Shown here one piece after another: positions 18,227 to 26,906 of a stretch of DNA of 64,000 nucleotides. Position 1 is the first letter of the stretch; each line of letters begins with the position of its first letter. The translations under genes and the position numbers were made by a program. The notes under the pieces were generated by a model. The model searched no databases and was not told the DNA's origin. It worked only from the letters and a program-made list of their open reading frames with translations. Location: contig PABP01000013.1 of assembly GCA_002699585.1 (NCBI GenBank), positions 1 through 64,000 of the forward strand. Direction: 5' to 3'. Source of the DNA: Anaerolineaceae bacterium (GTDB lineage: Bacteria > Chloroflexota > Anaerolineae > Aggregatilineales > Phototrophicaceae).

Positions 18227-20627
18227 TATCACTCAACAAGCGGTTATTACTCCAGACTCGATCCGTGATGCGTTCAATGCTATTACGCGCCCCTTTGATG
18301 CCGACGTGGCCTTTCTCTATTCTTCGCTGGTCGAAGAATATCTACAGAATCCCAAGTATGATCGTATTGGGCCAAAAAGTAGTCGCCTGAATGCGATGTC
18401 AGATGTCATATTTGATGTCATGTCTGAAAGCCTGGGTAAAACCCGGCGAGCAGTAGGCGTTGAACCCCTCCCGGATGTGTCCCAACAAAATATCATTGCG
18501 AATATAAAAGCCGATGCCCAGGCTCATCACTTAGAATTGGCCATTCTTTCATGTTACTTCTATCGTTACGCGGCAAACCATCGCATTGAGTCGAATACCG
18601 AGTTCGCAAGTATTGTAGGTAAGAGCGTTCGTGACGTCCAAAGGCTGTTAAAACGTGGGCTACCACGAGTAGTACGGCAGTTTATCAACGCTGAACATGC
18701 GAGCCAACATCGCACCCAACGCGCACGCATCATCGCACAACTTCCAGACCATCGGCAGCATATTGGCCGTGATCGTCTGATACATGAAATAGCCGAGCTA
18801 ATCCGCACGCAAAATCATAGCTTCATGATTTTAAGTGGTCCACCTGGGATAGGGAAAACCGCAGTTGCCTGCGCGGCTATCCGAGAGGCGCTAGATACGC
18901 ATACCTTCGAAGCTTTCGTCTGGATAGATCGGCCAGAAAGCATCGAAAATATTAAGCAAACGATTCAATCAGCAGTAGAAGCGCCAGTTGACGACACGAC
19001 AGCGTTTAGGGTGTTTGCGCAACGTGTTAGCGTATTACTTGTCATTGATGACGCACAGTTATCTTCAAATCAATTAGCAGAATGTATGCACTTATTGGCA
19101 TACTGCCATGTGTTATTGACAATGCAACGCGCACCACACGCACTCCAACCGCATGCCAAGCTCATCCCGCTACATGATCTTTCTGACGATGATGCGCGCT
19201 CAATTGCTTTGGAAATCGCCCTGGAAAATGGTGCGGATCCTATAACTGCTGAACAAGCTGCTGACAAGGCCCTCGCAGAGGCGGGTGGTAATCCACAACG
19301 CATTCAATGGCTGACAAATCGCTATATTAGCGGATATGAACTTATCGCGATAAATAACCATGTCATCCAATCGACTTTGACGCATGATGATGCCATATTT
19401 TCCAGTCTCGTCTTGTTGTGTCTGGTAAATAAAACAGGCATCTCGGAAGAGGATCTTTCAAGAATACAAGCACCTATATCCCTTCGATCAGCACGGGCGT
19501 TGGTGCGCAGTACATTGGTCTATTATCGAAACGGTCGCTTCCATGCAGAAAACAGCATTATCAAACTGGTCACTAGCCAGGGACAGCCGCTATCAGTACG
19601 CCAGGAAGTGGGTAGGGTAGTTAACATCACTCTAAACCATCTACAGCACTTACCAGAGCAGCTGCGTATTACGATCAGTGACAGCCTTGTTACTGATCGA
19701 TGGTTAGCCAATGAATATTGGGACTCTATCTCCTTTATGGCCCGATTTCATCACTTAGCACGGGAGAGCGACCAGCTTGCAGCATGGCTCAATGCATTCC
19801 TCGGTTATGTGGATACGGTAGAGCAGCCGGATGGCATGCTGTATACGAGCTTAGCTTCCGTTCTTCGCAGGCAGAACAAGCACGAGGCAGCGATTGCCGC
19901 TACAACTGAGGCGATCAGAGTATGTGGCGCCGCGGGGGATTTTGTTGGCGTAGGGTGGGGCACTGCTGAGCTTGGTGCAATCTACTTGGCATCAAGCCAT
20001 TATGAAAACGCTGCTCAAGCGCTTCAGGATGCTCTAGATTACGCCCAGCGTTTAAGTGAGCTGAATTTATTGCATTTTGTCCACAGCTTACTCGCAAAGC
20101 TCTTCCTGGAATTAGAAGACTATCCATCTGCTGCGGAACACATATCCATTGCCCCTCAGTCATGGACAACCTTAGTAATGCAATGTGACATTGCAACACG
20201 ATTGGGTAGGTGGGGTCAAGCTCAGCAGGTACTCAAGCTCATGGATACCAACCTTATGAAGCAGCCAGAAGTGCAAACTACAAAGGCAGCGGAACTAGTA
20301 TTACTCAAAGGGCATTTATACTTTGCTCAAGGGTTGTATCAGCAAGCAGCATCCTTCTACCAGTTGGCTGCTGAGAAATTTGGTATTGCGCAACAGTTTT
20401 TGAAGCAGGCCAGAGCCATGACAAACGCGAGTGCCTGCTTTGTGCAAGACGAACACAGACGAGAAGAAGGTATTCGTATGCTAATTAGTTTATTGCACCA
20501 ACAGCAGCAATTGAATGACGCAGTTGGCATGGCAGCTACCCGAAAAAACCTCGAATATGCACAATTTTTGGCACACAGCGGTGATCACACAGATGAGCGT
20601 CTTGACGAGCAAGATACAGACCAGTAA
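18213..20627 (+). CDS. STAND (NB-ARC-like) ATPase with TPR C-terminus
   Basis: An 804-residue protein. Residues about 1-170 form a helical N-terminal region ending in a helix-turn-helix-like element (FASIVGKSVRDVQRLL). The NTPase module has a GRD motif (HIGRDRL, near 187), Walker A GPPGIGKTA and Walker B-like VLLVIDDAQ. A winged helix-like segment follows, then TPR repeats from about residue 500 to the end. This is the STAND architecture: a switch ATPase in which the repeat region senses a ligand. Such proteins serve as transcription regulators or in anti-phage defence. No nuclease, TIR or protease effector is seen, so a regulatory role is at least as likely. The ATG lies inside the upstream unknown gene. 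Confidence 0.85.
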   Translation: MPSGNITQQAVITPDSIRDAFNAITRPFDADVAFLYSSLVEEYLQNPKYDRIGPKSSRLNAMSDVIFDVMSESLGKTRRAVGVEPLPDVSQQNIIANIKADAQAHHLELAILSCYFYRYAANHRIESNTEFASIVGKSVRDVQRLLKRGLPRVVRQFINAEHASQHRTQRARIIAQLPDHRQHIGRDRLIHEIAELIRTQNHSFMILSGPPGIGKTAVACAAIREALDTHTFEAFVWIDRPESIENIKQTIQSAVEAPVDDTTAFRVFAQRVSVLLVIDDAQLSSNQLAECMHLLAYCHVLLTMQRAPHALQPHAKLIPLHDLSDDDARSIALEIALENGADPITAEQAADKALAEAGGNPQRIQWLTNRYISGYELIAINNHVIQSTLTHDDAIFSSLVLLCLVNKTGISEEDLSRIQAPISLRSARALVRSTLVYYRNGRFHAENSIIKLVTSQGQPLSVRQEVGRVVNITLNHLQHLPEQLRITISDSLVTDRWLANEYWDSISFMARFHHLARESDQLAAWLNAFLGYVDTVEQPDGMLYTSLASVLRRQNKHEAAIAATTEAIRVCGAAGDFVGVGWGTAELGAIYLASSHYENAAQALQDALDYAQRLSELNLLHFVHSLLAKLFLELEDYPSAAEHISIAPQSWTTLVMQCDIATRLGRWGQAQQVLKLMDTNLMKQPEVQTTKAAELVLLKGHLYFAQGLYQQAASFYQLAAEKFGIAQQFLKQARAMTNASACFVQDEHRREEGIRMLISLLHQQQQLNDAVGMAATRKNLEYAQFLAHSGDHTDERLDEQDTDQ

Positions 20628-20641
20628 AATACCCCTCATTA

Positions 20642-20714
20642 GCCCCATTCGTCTAGTGGCCTAGGACGCCGCCCTCTCAAGGCGGAAACAGGAGTTCGAG
20701 TCTCCTATGGGGTA
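20642..20714 (+). tRNA. tRNA-Glu(CTC)
   Basis: A 73-base tRNA. Acceptor GCCCCAT/ATGGGGT includes a G1-U72 wobble. Anticodon stem CCGCC/GGCGG with loop CTCTCAA and anticodon CTC at 20676-20678. GTTCGAGTC T-arm and discriminator A. It lies 14 bases after the STAND gene and no separate promoter is obvious, so it may be processed from read-through. CCA is not encoded. Confidence 0.94.
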
Positions 20715-20719
20715 TCACC

Positions 20720-20742
20720 AAAGCCCCAATATGGGGCTTTTT
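20720..20742 (+). terminator. Intrinsic terminator after tRNA-Glu
   Basis: AAAGCCCC (20720-20727) and GGGGCTTT (20733-20740) form an 8-bp stem with loop AATAT, then TT. Confidence 0.82.
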
Positions 20743-20760
20743 GATTAGCATTGCTCTTTA

Positions 20761-20776
20761 TTGCATATACGTGCAA
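20761..20776. promoter_or_regulatory. Inverted repeat upstream of ATPase gene
   Basis: TTGCA-N6-TGCAA is a perfect 5-bp-arm dyad, followed by an AT-rich stretch with a repeated TTATAT. It lies 62 bases upstream of the ATPase start. It may be an operator or a promoter element; the cognate regulator is unknown. Confidence 0.3.
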
Positions 20777-20837
20777 TTATATGTAGTTATATACGCAGTA
20801 CTTTTATCATGAGTAATACACTAACGAGGTGAGTATC

Positions 20838-21908
20838 GTGCGCCAGCAGAGCTTGACCTTTCGACAGAAGGAAACGCAGTACGTTATTGGCCGCTGGATG
20901 GCTAATGAGTCATGTAGTCTCGTTGGTGTCGGCAGCATTGGCAAATCCAATCTTCTGCGCCATCTAGCTGATCCTAAAGTGTATGCGCGCTACGGTGATC
21001 CCTCACGCAAAATCAAAACGCTGAATCTGGACCCGTACTTACTCGGCCCTTTGCCAAGCGAACCTGATCCGCAGTTCCGCATTTGGTCAGCTTATGAGTT
21101 GATGATGCATCGGCTCTATTTAGCTTTTTATCCTTTTGAAGAGTTTGGGAAAGATGCATCGATTTTTTACGATGCCTATCAAGCACTGCAGGATGGGACA
21201 AATCCCCTATTCGCCTACATGGGCATCCGCTACTTTGAATTGGGTCTCCAATTTCTTCTGACACATGGTTATCAAATCGTGTTCATGTTCGACGAGTTCG
21301 ATGCGTGGCTGCGACTTATGCCTGCTGCATTTTTCCAGGGGCTGCGTGGCTTGCGTGACAACTACAAGTCTCAGCTCATGTATTTAACGTTTACGCGTAA
21401 GCCGCTACTCAGTTTGATCGAGAACGAGGACCAACGGCGCGAGTTAGAGCCATTCTACGAGCTTCTCATTGACAATACGCTCTTTGTAGGACCCTACTCT
21501 ACAGAGGATGCCGTCGGTATGCTCAATCGCCTTGAGGCGCGTCACCAAATGCAACTTGCGCAGCACGCCAAGCAGTACTTGCTGAAGGCTACCGGCCACC
21601 ATGCAGGTCTGATCAGAGCAGCCTTCAAAGCACGCGACGTTCTCGATAACCTGCCATCTAACTATGATTATTGGAAAGCCGTTGCGGCTCTTGCCAAACA
21701 AGCTAACGTGCAAACAGAAGCCAACGTCATTCTCGAAAGCCTCTCAGAGAATGAACTACAGGCGTTACGGAGCATTATCAAAGGCACACTCACTGAAAAT
21801 CAGACTGCCTTTATCCCTACGTTGATTGAGAAAGGACTTATTGCCACGGATGCTGCCACACGTAAGCTAAGCATCGTGCCTGATGTCCTGGTGCCCATCC
21901 TGCGGTAA
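20838..21908 (+). CDS. AAA/STAND-type P-loop ATPase with C-terminal winged helix
   Basis: About 356 residues from GTG 20838, chosen because GAGGTGAG lies four bases upstream. An alternative GTG at 20829 would overlap that site. Walker A is GVGSIGKSN and Walker B is VFMFDEFD. A C-terminal segment (LSENELQALR to the end) looks like a winged helix. It resembles the archaeal/Chloroflexota-type ATPases related to ORC/STAND, whose roles are mostly unknown. The yigZ gene begins directly at its stop. Confidence 0.75.
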   Translation: MRQQSLTFRQKETQYVIGRWMANESCSLVGVGSIGKSNLLRHLADPKVYARYGDPSRKIKTLNLDPYLLGPLPSEPDPQFRIWSAYELMMHRLYLAFYPFEEFGKDASIFYDAYQALQDGTNPLFAYMGIRYFELGLQFLLTHGYQIVFMFDEFDAWLRLMPAAFFQGLRGLRDNYKSQLMYLTFTRKPLLSLIENEDQRRELEPFYELLIDNTLFVGPYSTEDAVGMLNRLEARHQMQLAQHAKQYLLKATGHHAGLIRAAFKARDVLDNLPSNYDYWKAVAALAKQANVQTEANVILESLSENELQALRSIIKGTLTENQTAFIPTLIEKGLIATDAATRKLSIVPDVLVPILR

Positions 21909-22514
21909 ATGAACATGCCCTACCTTATCCCCACAGCAGAGTACCAGAGTGAGATAGAGATAAAGCGATCGAGGTTTATCTCTATTGCTGCCTTCGCTGA
22001 TACGGTTGCCTCAGCAAAAGCGTTTATTCGTCATGCTCAGGATGTACTGCCTGGGGCTAACCATTATGTTTACGCCTATCGCATCGGCTACGACAAGACA
22101 GTTACTGAAGGTATGAGTGATGCGGGTGAACCCAGCGGAACAGCAGGTCCGCCTACCCTGGCTGTTGTGCGTGGCACAGACATTGGTGATGTGGTGCTCG
22201 TCACAGCGCGGTATTTTGGAGGCACCAAACTAGGTACGGGGGGCCTTGTTCGGGCCTATACGGAATCAGCACAGGTCTGCTTTGAAGGCCTGCCAACTGC
22301 ACTAAAAGTCGAGAAGACAGAGATCAAGCTACTGATACCCTACCGTTTCTATGATCTCATCCAGCGCGACTTACCAAATTATGAAGCGGAAGTAATTGAC
22401 ACCGAATTTGCTGAGGATGTGACACTCAGCGTACGTTTACCGCTCGCGCACGCTGAGTCCTTTAGTGCCTATCTAGTCGAAATAACTGCTGGCGCCGTCA
22501 TCTTGCAGGATTGA
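21909..22514 (+). CDS. YigZ/IMPACT family protein
   Basis: A 201-residue protein with the UPF0029 N-terminal domain (IKRSRFI, ANHYVYAYRIG, SDAGEPSGTAGPP, ARYFGGTKLGTGGLVRAY) and a DUF1949-like ferredoxin-fold C-terminus. IMPACT relatives in eukaryotes modulate GCN2, and the bacterial role is not established. Its ATG follows the ATPase stop with no gap, and its TGA abuts exactly the stop of the convergent TPR gene. Confidence 0.93.
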   Translation: MNMPYLIPTAEYQSEIEIKRSRFISIAAFADTVASAKAFIRHAQDVLPGANHYVYAYRIGYDKTVTEGMSDAGEPSGTAGPPTLAVVRGTDIGDVVLVTARYFGGTKLGTGGLVRAYTESAQVCFEGLPTALKVEKTEIKLLIPYRFYDLIQRDLPNYEAEVIDTEFAEDVTLSVRLPLAHAESFSAYLVEITAGAVILQD

Positions 22515-24560
22515 TTATTCTTCGTCATCAATGCCGCTGGAAAGTGTTGTCGCAATATGGCGCTTAAGCTGACCCAGCGAGGCATCACGAGGTGCGATGA
22601 GTTCCGCTCGACCAATAAACTCACGGGCATCATCATGCTGGTCATTATCAAATAACATCTGCCCTGCTCTCACCAGCAAAGGTACATAAGCGGGTGCGCT
22701 GGCCAATCCCTTGTTCAGATATTCAAAAGCAAGCTCTTTTTCGCCAGTCTCCCAAAAGTTCTTGCTGAGCAGTTCCATTACGTCCGGGTGCCCCTCTACA
22801 ACCTTATCCGCATCCAACAACACTTCGATACTTGATTCTTCATCATCGTTCAGCGCATACGCACGAGCTAAGGCCGTATAGGCATCAACAAACGAAGGTG
22901 CTTCTTCAATGACTTCTTCCAAGAACTCAAGATCGGAGTCTGAAGGTACGTTGTCGGCATCGATCTTCGCCACAATCTCAGCAAAACGAAATTCAAAGTC
23001 AGAATTGAGGGCAATCAAGCGTTGCATTTCGATTTCCGCTTGAATGTCATTGTCGTCTGTCTTTTGCGCGGCAGCATCTAGGGTGCTGAGAGCTTTGTCG
23101 TTCTCGTAATCCAGGATATACATACTCGCCAACGTAATGAGTTGCTCAGCGTCAGAGTCCAGATTGATATGTTTTTCTGCAATTGCGACCCCTGGCTCGA
23201 CGTCATCCATATCCTCTAATTCGTCGATTAAGTCGGTGATATAACGGCGCTCGACATCTTCTTTGAGAATTGTCTCGAATTGCCGCCAGAACTTGTCCTC
23301 ATCAACGTATTTGAGAAGCAATGCTTGACTGAAGCGCCCCCGTAATGTGGGCTGGATGGCTAATGCGCGATCATAGGCCTCTATAGCTTCTCGCTCATAG
23401 CGTAGCTCATCAGTCGCCTCAATTAAAACGAGGTCCGGTTTTTCAATATGAATTGTGCCTGTGCGTAATGCAATATGGAGATAAGTGGCATAATCCACAA
23501 AAAGATCGTTGTCAGTTATGCTACCTTTGCTGATGACCCCCTGAAGCGTTGCAATCGCGTTTTCAGCGTTATTCATAGCAATTTGCTTGGCGGCTATCGC
23601 ACGAGCAAGCCAAAGACTGTCTAAGTGAGTATTACGGGATTCCTCAAGAAACCGAAAAGCAACTTGTGTATAGCCTGCAGCCCACAGAGCGTTAGCCAGA
23701 ATAATCGTAGCAGCGGGATCATAATCCCACTTGGTAAGGACGCTGGGGATTTCATCCTGGATCCAGTCACCAATGACAACATACCCTGGCAAAAAACTGC
23801 GAGCGATAGCATCGGCTGCAATGCGAATGAGCGCAGGGTTGTCAGCTGCGTCGACTAAATCTAACAAGTCTTCAAGAATAGCGTCATCCTCCCAATCCCA
23901 TTCCCATAGATGGAGAAATAACTTTGCTTCCCATTCAAAGAGCTTTTTAGCAAATTGCTCCGCGAGTTCTGCCTCGCTGATAGTCAGCGGTAGTGACCTG
24001 TCACGCCTTTCATCGTCTGCGCCGATTAGATCAGCTAGTTTTATTGCGACTTCTGGCAGCAGCGTAACCAACCCACCCCAATCAGACGCATTCCAGGACA
24101 ATGTCGTTTCTTCTTCGTCCTCATCTTCGACCAGATCATTCTCGATGGTCAAGCTGAATTTGAGTCCCTCACCTTCCTGAGTGATGTTCCCACTGATGGC
24201 GACATTTTCTGTCAGATCATCAAGTTGCCAGTCATCGACATCAAACTGACTGTCTTTAGCATCTAGCTCGTAAGCTTCAGTATCTGCCCCATCGAGGTTA
24301 AGCGGCAGTCGATAGACAGTGACATCGGCCCACTTCTCCAGCAAATAGCTCAGGATTGCCCATACTGCCATGCCCTTCTCAGGTGACGCACTACAAGTAA
24401 TTGGCCATAAGCCAATACGATACGGGAACTGCTGCTGAGCGACTACCTGGCTCAAATTGGATACAGAGCCAAACACAGCCGTATCTTGCTGCGTCCTGAC
24501 TGCTTTCACTTTACTCATGATAAGATTACGTGTAAGTTCAGAAAAAGATTCACTACTCAC
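22515..24560 (-). CDS. Large TPR-repeat protein
   Basis: A 681-residue, strongly acidic soluble protein with a GTG start at 24560 (AAAGG seven bases upstream). Residues about 30-220 form a globular N-terminal domain I do not recognise. The rest consists of TPR-like helical pairs, clearest at ELAFEYLNKGLASAPAYVP near the C-terminus. There is no signal peptide. It is likely an interaction scaffold. Confidence 0.75.
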   Translation of the reverse strand: MSSESFSELTRNLIMSKVKAVRTQQDTAVFGSVSNLSQVVAQQQFPYRIGLWPITCSASPEKGMAVWAILSYLLEKWADVTVYRLPLNLDGADTEAYELDAKDSQFDVDDWQLDDLTENVAISGNITQEGEGLKFSLTIENDLVEDEDEEETTLSWNASDWGGLVTLLPEVAIKLADLIGADDERRDRSLPLTISEAELAEQFAKKLFEWEAKLFLHLWEWDWEDDAILEDLLDLVDAADNPALIRIAADAIARSFLPGYVVIGDWIQDEIPSVLTKWDYDPAATIILANALWAAGYTQVAFRFLEESRNTHLDSLWLARAIAAKQIAMNNAENAIATLQGVISKGSITDNDLFVDYATYLHIALRTGTIHIEKPDLVLIEATDELRYEREAIEAYDRALAIQPTLRGRFSQALLLKYVDEDKFWRQFETILKEDVERRYITDLIDELEDMDDVEPGVAIAEKHINLDSDAEQLITLASMYILDYENDKALSTLDAAAQKTDDNDIQAEIEMQRLIALNSDFEFRFAEIVAKIDADNVPSDSDLEFLEEVIEEAPSFVDAYTALARAYALNDDEESSIEVLLDADKVVEGHPDVMELLSKNFWETGEKELAFEYLNKGLASAPAYVPLLVRAGQMLFDNDQHDDAREFIGRAELIAPRDASLGQLKRHIATTLSSGIDDEE

Positions 24561-24666
24561 AATTTAGCCTTTTACGTTCTTCTAGTTCGATCAATCAATG
24601 GGTTCAATATTACTTCTTAGTGTGCCTGTGTGCTAGAACGATATCTGCAAGCAATATCTGCAAATC

Positions 24667-24692
24667 AAAAAGCGCCCACATCAGTAGGCGCT
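24667..24692 (-). terminator. Intrinsic terminator of SH3-repeat gene
   Basis: On the minus strand AGCGCC-N10-GGCGCT is followed by TTTTTGATTTG. It lies 25 bases after the stop of the SH3-repeat gene. Confidence 0.75.
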
Positions 24693-24716
24693 CTCTAAAC
24701 GAGTGTCTATTGGAAT

Positions 24717-26657
24717 TTAGCTGCCAAATGTGATGACAGGCACCGAAGCGTAGTCGCCGCGGAATAGGACGAACTGATTGTTCACCCAGCCCCGCCCGAA
24801 GACGCCTTCAACATAGAACCATACGCCATCCGCGGTGCGTCCAACAGCAGCCAACTCTGTGCCACCTGGCACTGTCGCAACAACACCAAAGCCCGCACTT
24901 GGGCCACTACGAACATTCAAATAGCCCGTATTGACCACAATGCGATTGCCAGTTGCAACCATGTCAACCGAGGTTGACGTTGAACCATTGCTTACAGCAC
25001 TCGGTGAGATTCCAGTACAAACACTGGTGACGCCTTCACGCGGGACGATAACCTCGGCCAGGACCAACCCAACGGTCCCATCCTGTAGTTCAAAGATGGT
25101 GAAATCGCCACGACGGCCTACGATATAACCCTCAGTGCCGTTCGGTAGCAGGAAGGAATCACGATTGGCGATGCCATCAAAACGAATCGGATGTTCACCA
25201 ACTGTCACGCCAACCTGATCGTTGCCACATTCCAGCAAGCGCAATTCGACAGCATCCATCCAACCCGCAGCAACACCTTCGATACTCACGTAGTACCAGA
25301 TGGTGCCATCAACCGTTTCCTGGTCTAGCAGTGGATAGATGGTGCCAGGGTCATTGGGCACACTTGTGAAGGTGTGCATCGAGTCATAAGAGGGTTCGGC
25401 ATACATATCCTTACCCAGCAGGGATACACCCGTCACCTGACGTCCACTGGAGACACTCGGGGCTGAGCCACCGCCCTGTCCCAGGGAAGCCACACTACCG
25501 GGTGCGATGATAACCGCATCGTTAATCAGCGGAACGCTGCTGTAATCACCCCGGAACAAGATGAACTCGTTATTGATCCAGCCACGCCCGAAGACGCCTT
25601 CAACCAGCATCCAAACATCGTCATTGGCGCGACCAGCGACAGCTAACTCGGTGCCACCCGGTACTGTCGCAACGATAGCATACTCTGCGCCTGGGCCAGT
25701 GCGGATGTTCAGGAAACCTGTATTAACGATTGCCAGGTTCGCCGGACGTACGGGTTGGGTAACAACGCCCCCACCCTGGCCGAGTGAGCTGTTGGGGTTC
25801 ACGATGGCTGGCAAATTGTCACATACTGAGACCACATCATCTGAGCGGGGCGCAACAGCGTTGACATCAACCAAACCCAACGTGCCATCTGGCATCTTAA
25901 AGCGATAGTACACGTTGTTGACACCACCAAAGCCCAGCAGCAGGCCTTCAACACCTGGGGGCAGCAAATAGCTATCCTGATTGGAAATGCCCTCAAAACG
26001 AATGGGCGTTTCTGATGTTGTGACGCCAACAGTTTCCGGGCCACAGTCGAGAATGCGAATATCAACTGCATCCATCCAACCTGAGCCAACACCGGCCACA
26101 CTCACCAGATACCAGATCGTGCCATCGACTGTACGCTGATCGAGCAGCGGATACACCGTAAAAGGATCGTTAGGCACACTGGTGCTGACATGCATCGAAT
26201 CATAGTCGGGCTGGGCATACATATCTTTGCCCAACAGCGACACACCCGTTACGCCTGATCCGTAGACAGATATGACACCCACACCGACCGCGCCTGTTGT
26301 CGTGACAACCTGGCTGGCGGCATCAATGTAGGCCACATTTGTGAAGTCGCCACGCGGTAGTGTAAAGGTGATGTTCACCCAACCAGCACCAACTTCTGTA
26401 GAAACCTGGTACCAGACATCATCACCGGCTGCTCCTAATACAGGAAGTTCACTGCCACCGACTACTGTTGCCAGAATCGGATAGCTTACCCCAGGACCAG
26501 TGCGAACATTTAAAAAGCTAGTATTTACGACGAGTTTCGGCTGCGCGAAAGTGACACGGCCTGTGTCAGTCTGCGCGATAACCGGCATACTCACTACGAG
26601 GCCCAGCATCAGTGCTACTACTAAAGTTAATAGCACAATGCGGTTTTGAGGTCTCAT
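24717..26657 (-). CDS. Secreted SH3-repeat protein with internal duplication
   Basis: About 646 residues from ATG 26657, with AGGAGGG four bases upstream. A frame extension to 26681 lacks such a site. The signal peptide ends at about VIAQ. Domain order is SH3b-1 (about 32-100), module B-1 (about 135-265), SH3b-2 (about 305-370), module B-2 (about 405-530), SH3b-3 (about 570-640). The SH3b units share NTGFLN-RTGPG, VPGGTEL and GRGW-N-FILFRGDY. Module B copies share SLLGKDMYA, SMH, SVPNDP, PLLDQ-TVDGTIWY and GWMDAV. Bacterial SH3b domains usually bind peptidoglycan or other wall polymers. No enzymatic domain is visible. It is divergent from the L,D-transpeptidase gene, which fits cell envelope work. 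Confidence 0.88.
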   Translation of the reverse strand: MRPQNRIVLLTLVVALMLGLVVSMPVIAQTDTGRVTFAQPKLVVNTSFLNVRTGPGVSYPILATVVGGSELPVLGAAGDDVWYQVSTEVGAGWVNITFTLPRGDFTNVAYIDAASQVVTTTGAVGVGVISVYGSGVTGVSLLGKDMYAQPDYDSMHVSTSVPNDPFTVYPLLDQRTVDGTIWYLVSVAGVGSGWMDAVDIRILDCGPETVGVTTSETPIRFEGISNQDSYLLPPGVEGLLLGFGGVNNVYYRFKMPDGTLGLVDVNAVAPRSDDVVSVCDNLPAIVNPNSSLGQGGGVVTQPVRPANLAIVNTGFLNIRTGPGAEYAIVATVPGGTELAVAGRANDDVWMLVEGVFGRGWINNEFILFRGDYSSVPLINDAVIIAPGSVASLGQGGGSAPSVSSGRQVTGVSLLGKDMYAEPSYDSMHTFTSVPNDPGTIYPLLDQETVDGTIWYYVSIEGVAAGWMDAVELRLLECGNDQVGVTVGEHPIRFDGIANRDSFLLPNGTEGYIVGRRGDFTIFELQDGTVGLVLAEVIVPREGVTSVCTGISPSAVSNGSTSTSVDMVATGNRIVVNTGYLNVRSGPSAGFGVVATVPGGTELAAVGRTADGVWFYVEGVFGRGWVNNQFVLFRGDYASVPVITFGS

Positions 26658-26683
26658 TGAACCCTCCTGTGGACTTCCCATGG

Positions 26684-26695
26684 TAGATTAATCTA
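26684..26695. promoter_or_regulatory. Perfect 12-bp palindrome before SH3-repeat gene
   Basis: TAGATTAATCTA lies 27 bases upstream of the SH3-protein start, in the divergent region shared with the L,D-transpeptidase gene. It could be an operator, but a short AT-rich palindrome can arise by chance. Confidence 0.3.
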
Positions 26696-26906
26696 TTGAA
26701 TGATTCAGTAAAACATATCTGCTTAACAGTATAAGCTGACGCCTATTAATCAGCAAATAGATTTCTCAATTTATTACGATGCCCAAACATCCGGTGCAGC
26801 GTAGCCTTTGCGTCAGGTTCGCGTTACTTAGGCGTTTGTTGCACTTCCATCGATGTCCCATTACGATGAAAACATAGAAACCCAGAATCCTATCGAGGAA
26901 GCACCT

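Noticed and set aside
18213-20627. Anti-phage STAND (Avs-like) defence gene
   Set aside because: No effector domain and no neighbouring defence genes; kept only as a possibility in the findings.
12673-20714. tRNA genes as integration sites of a genomic island
   Set aside because: No integrase, no direct repeat of the tRNA 3' end found by eye, and flanking genes look native.
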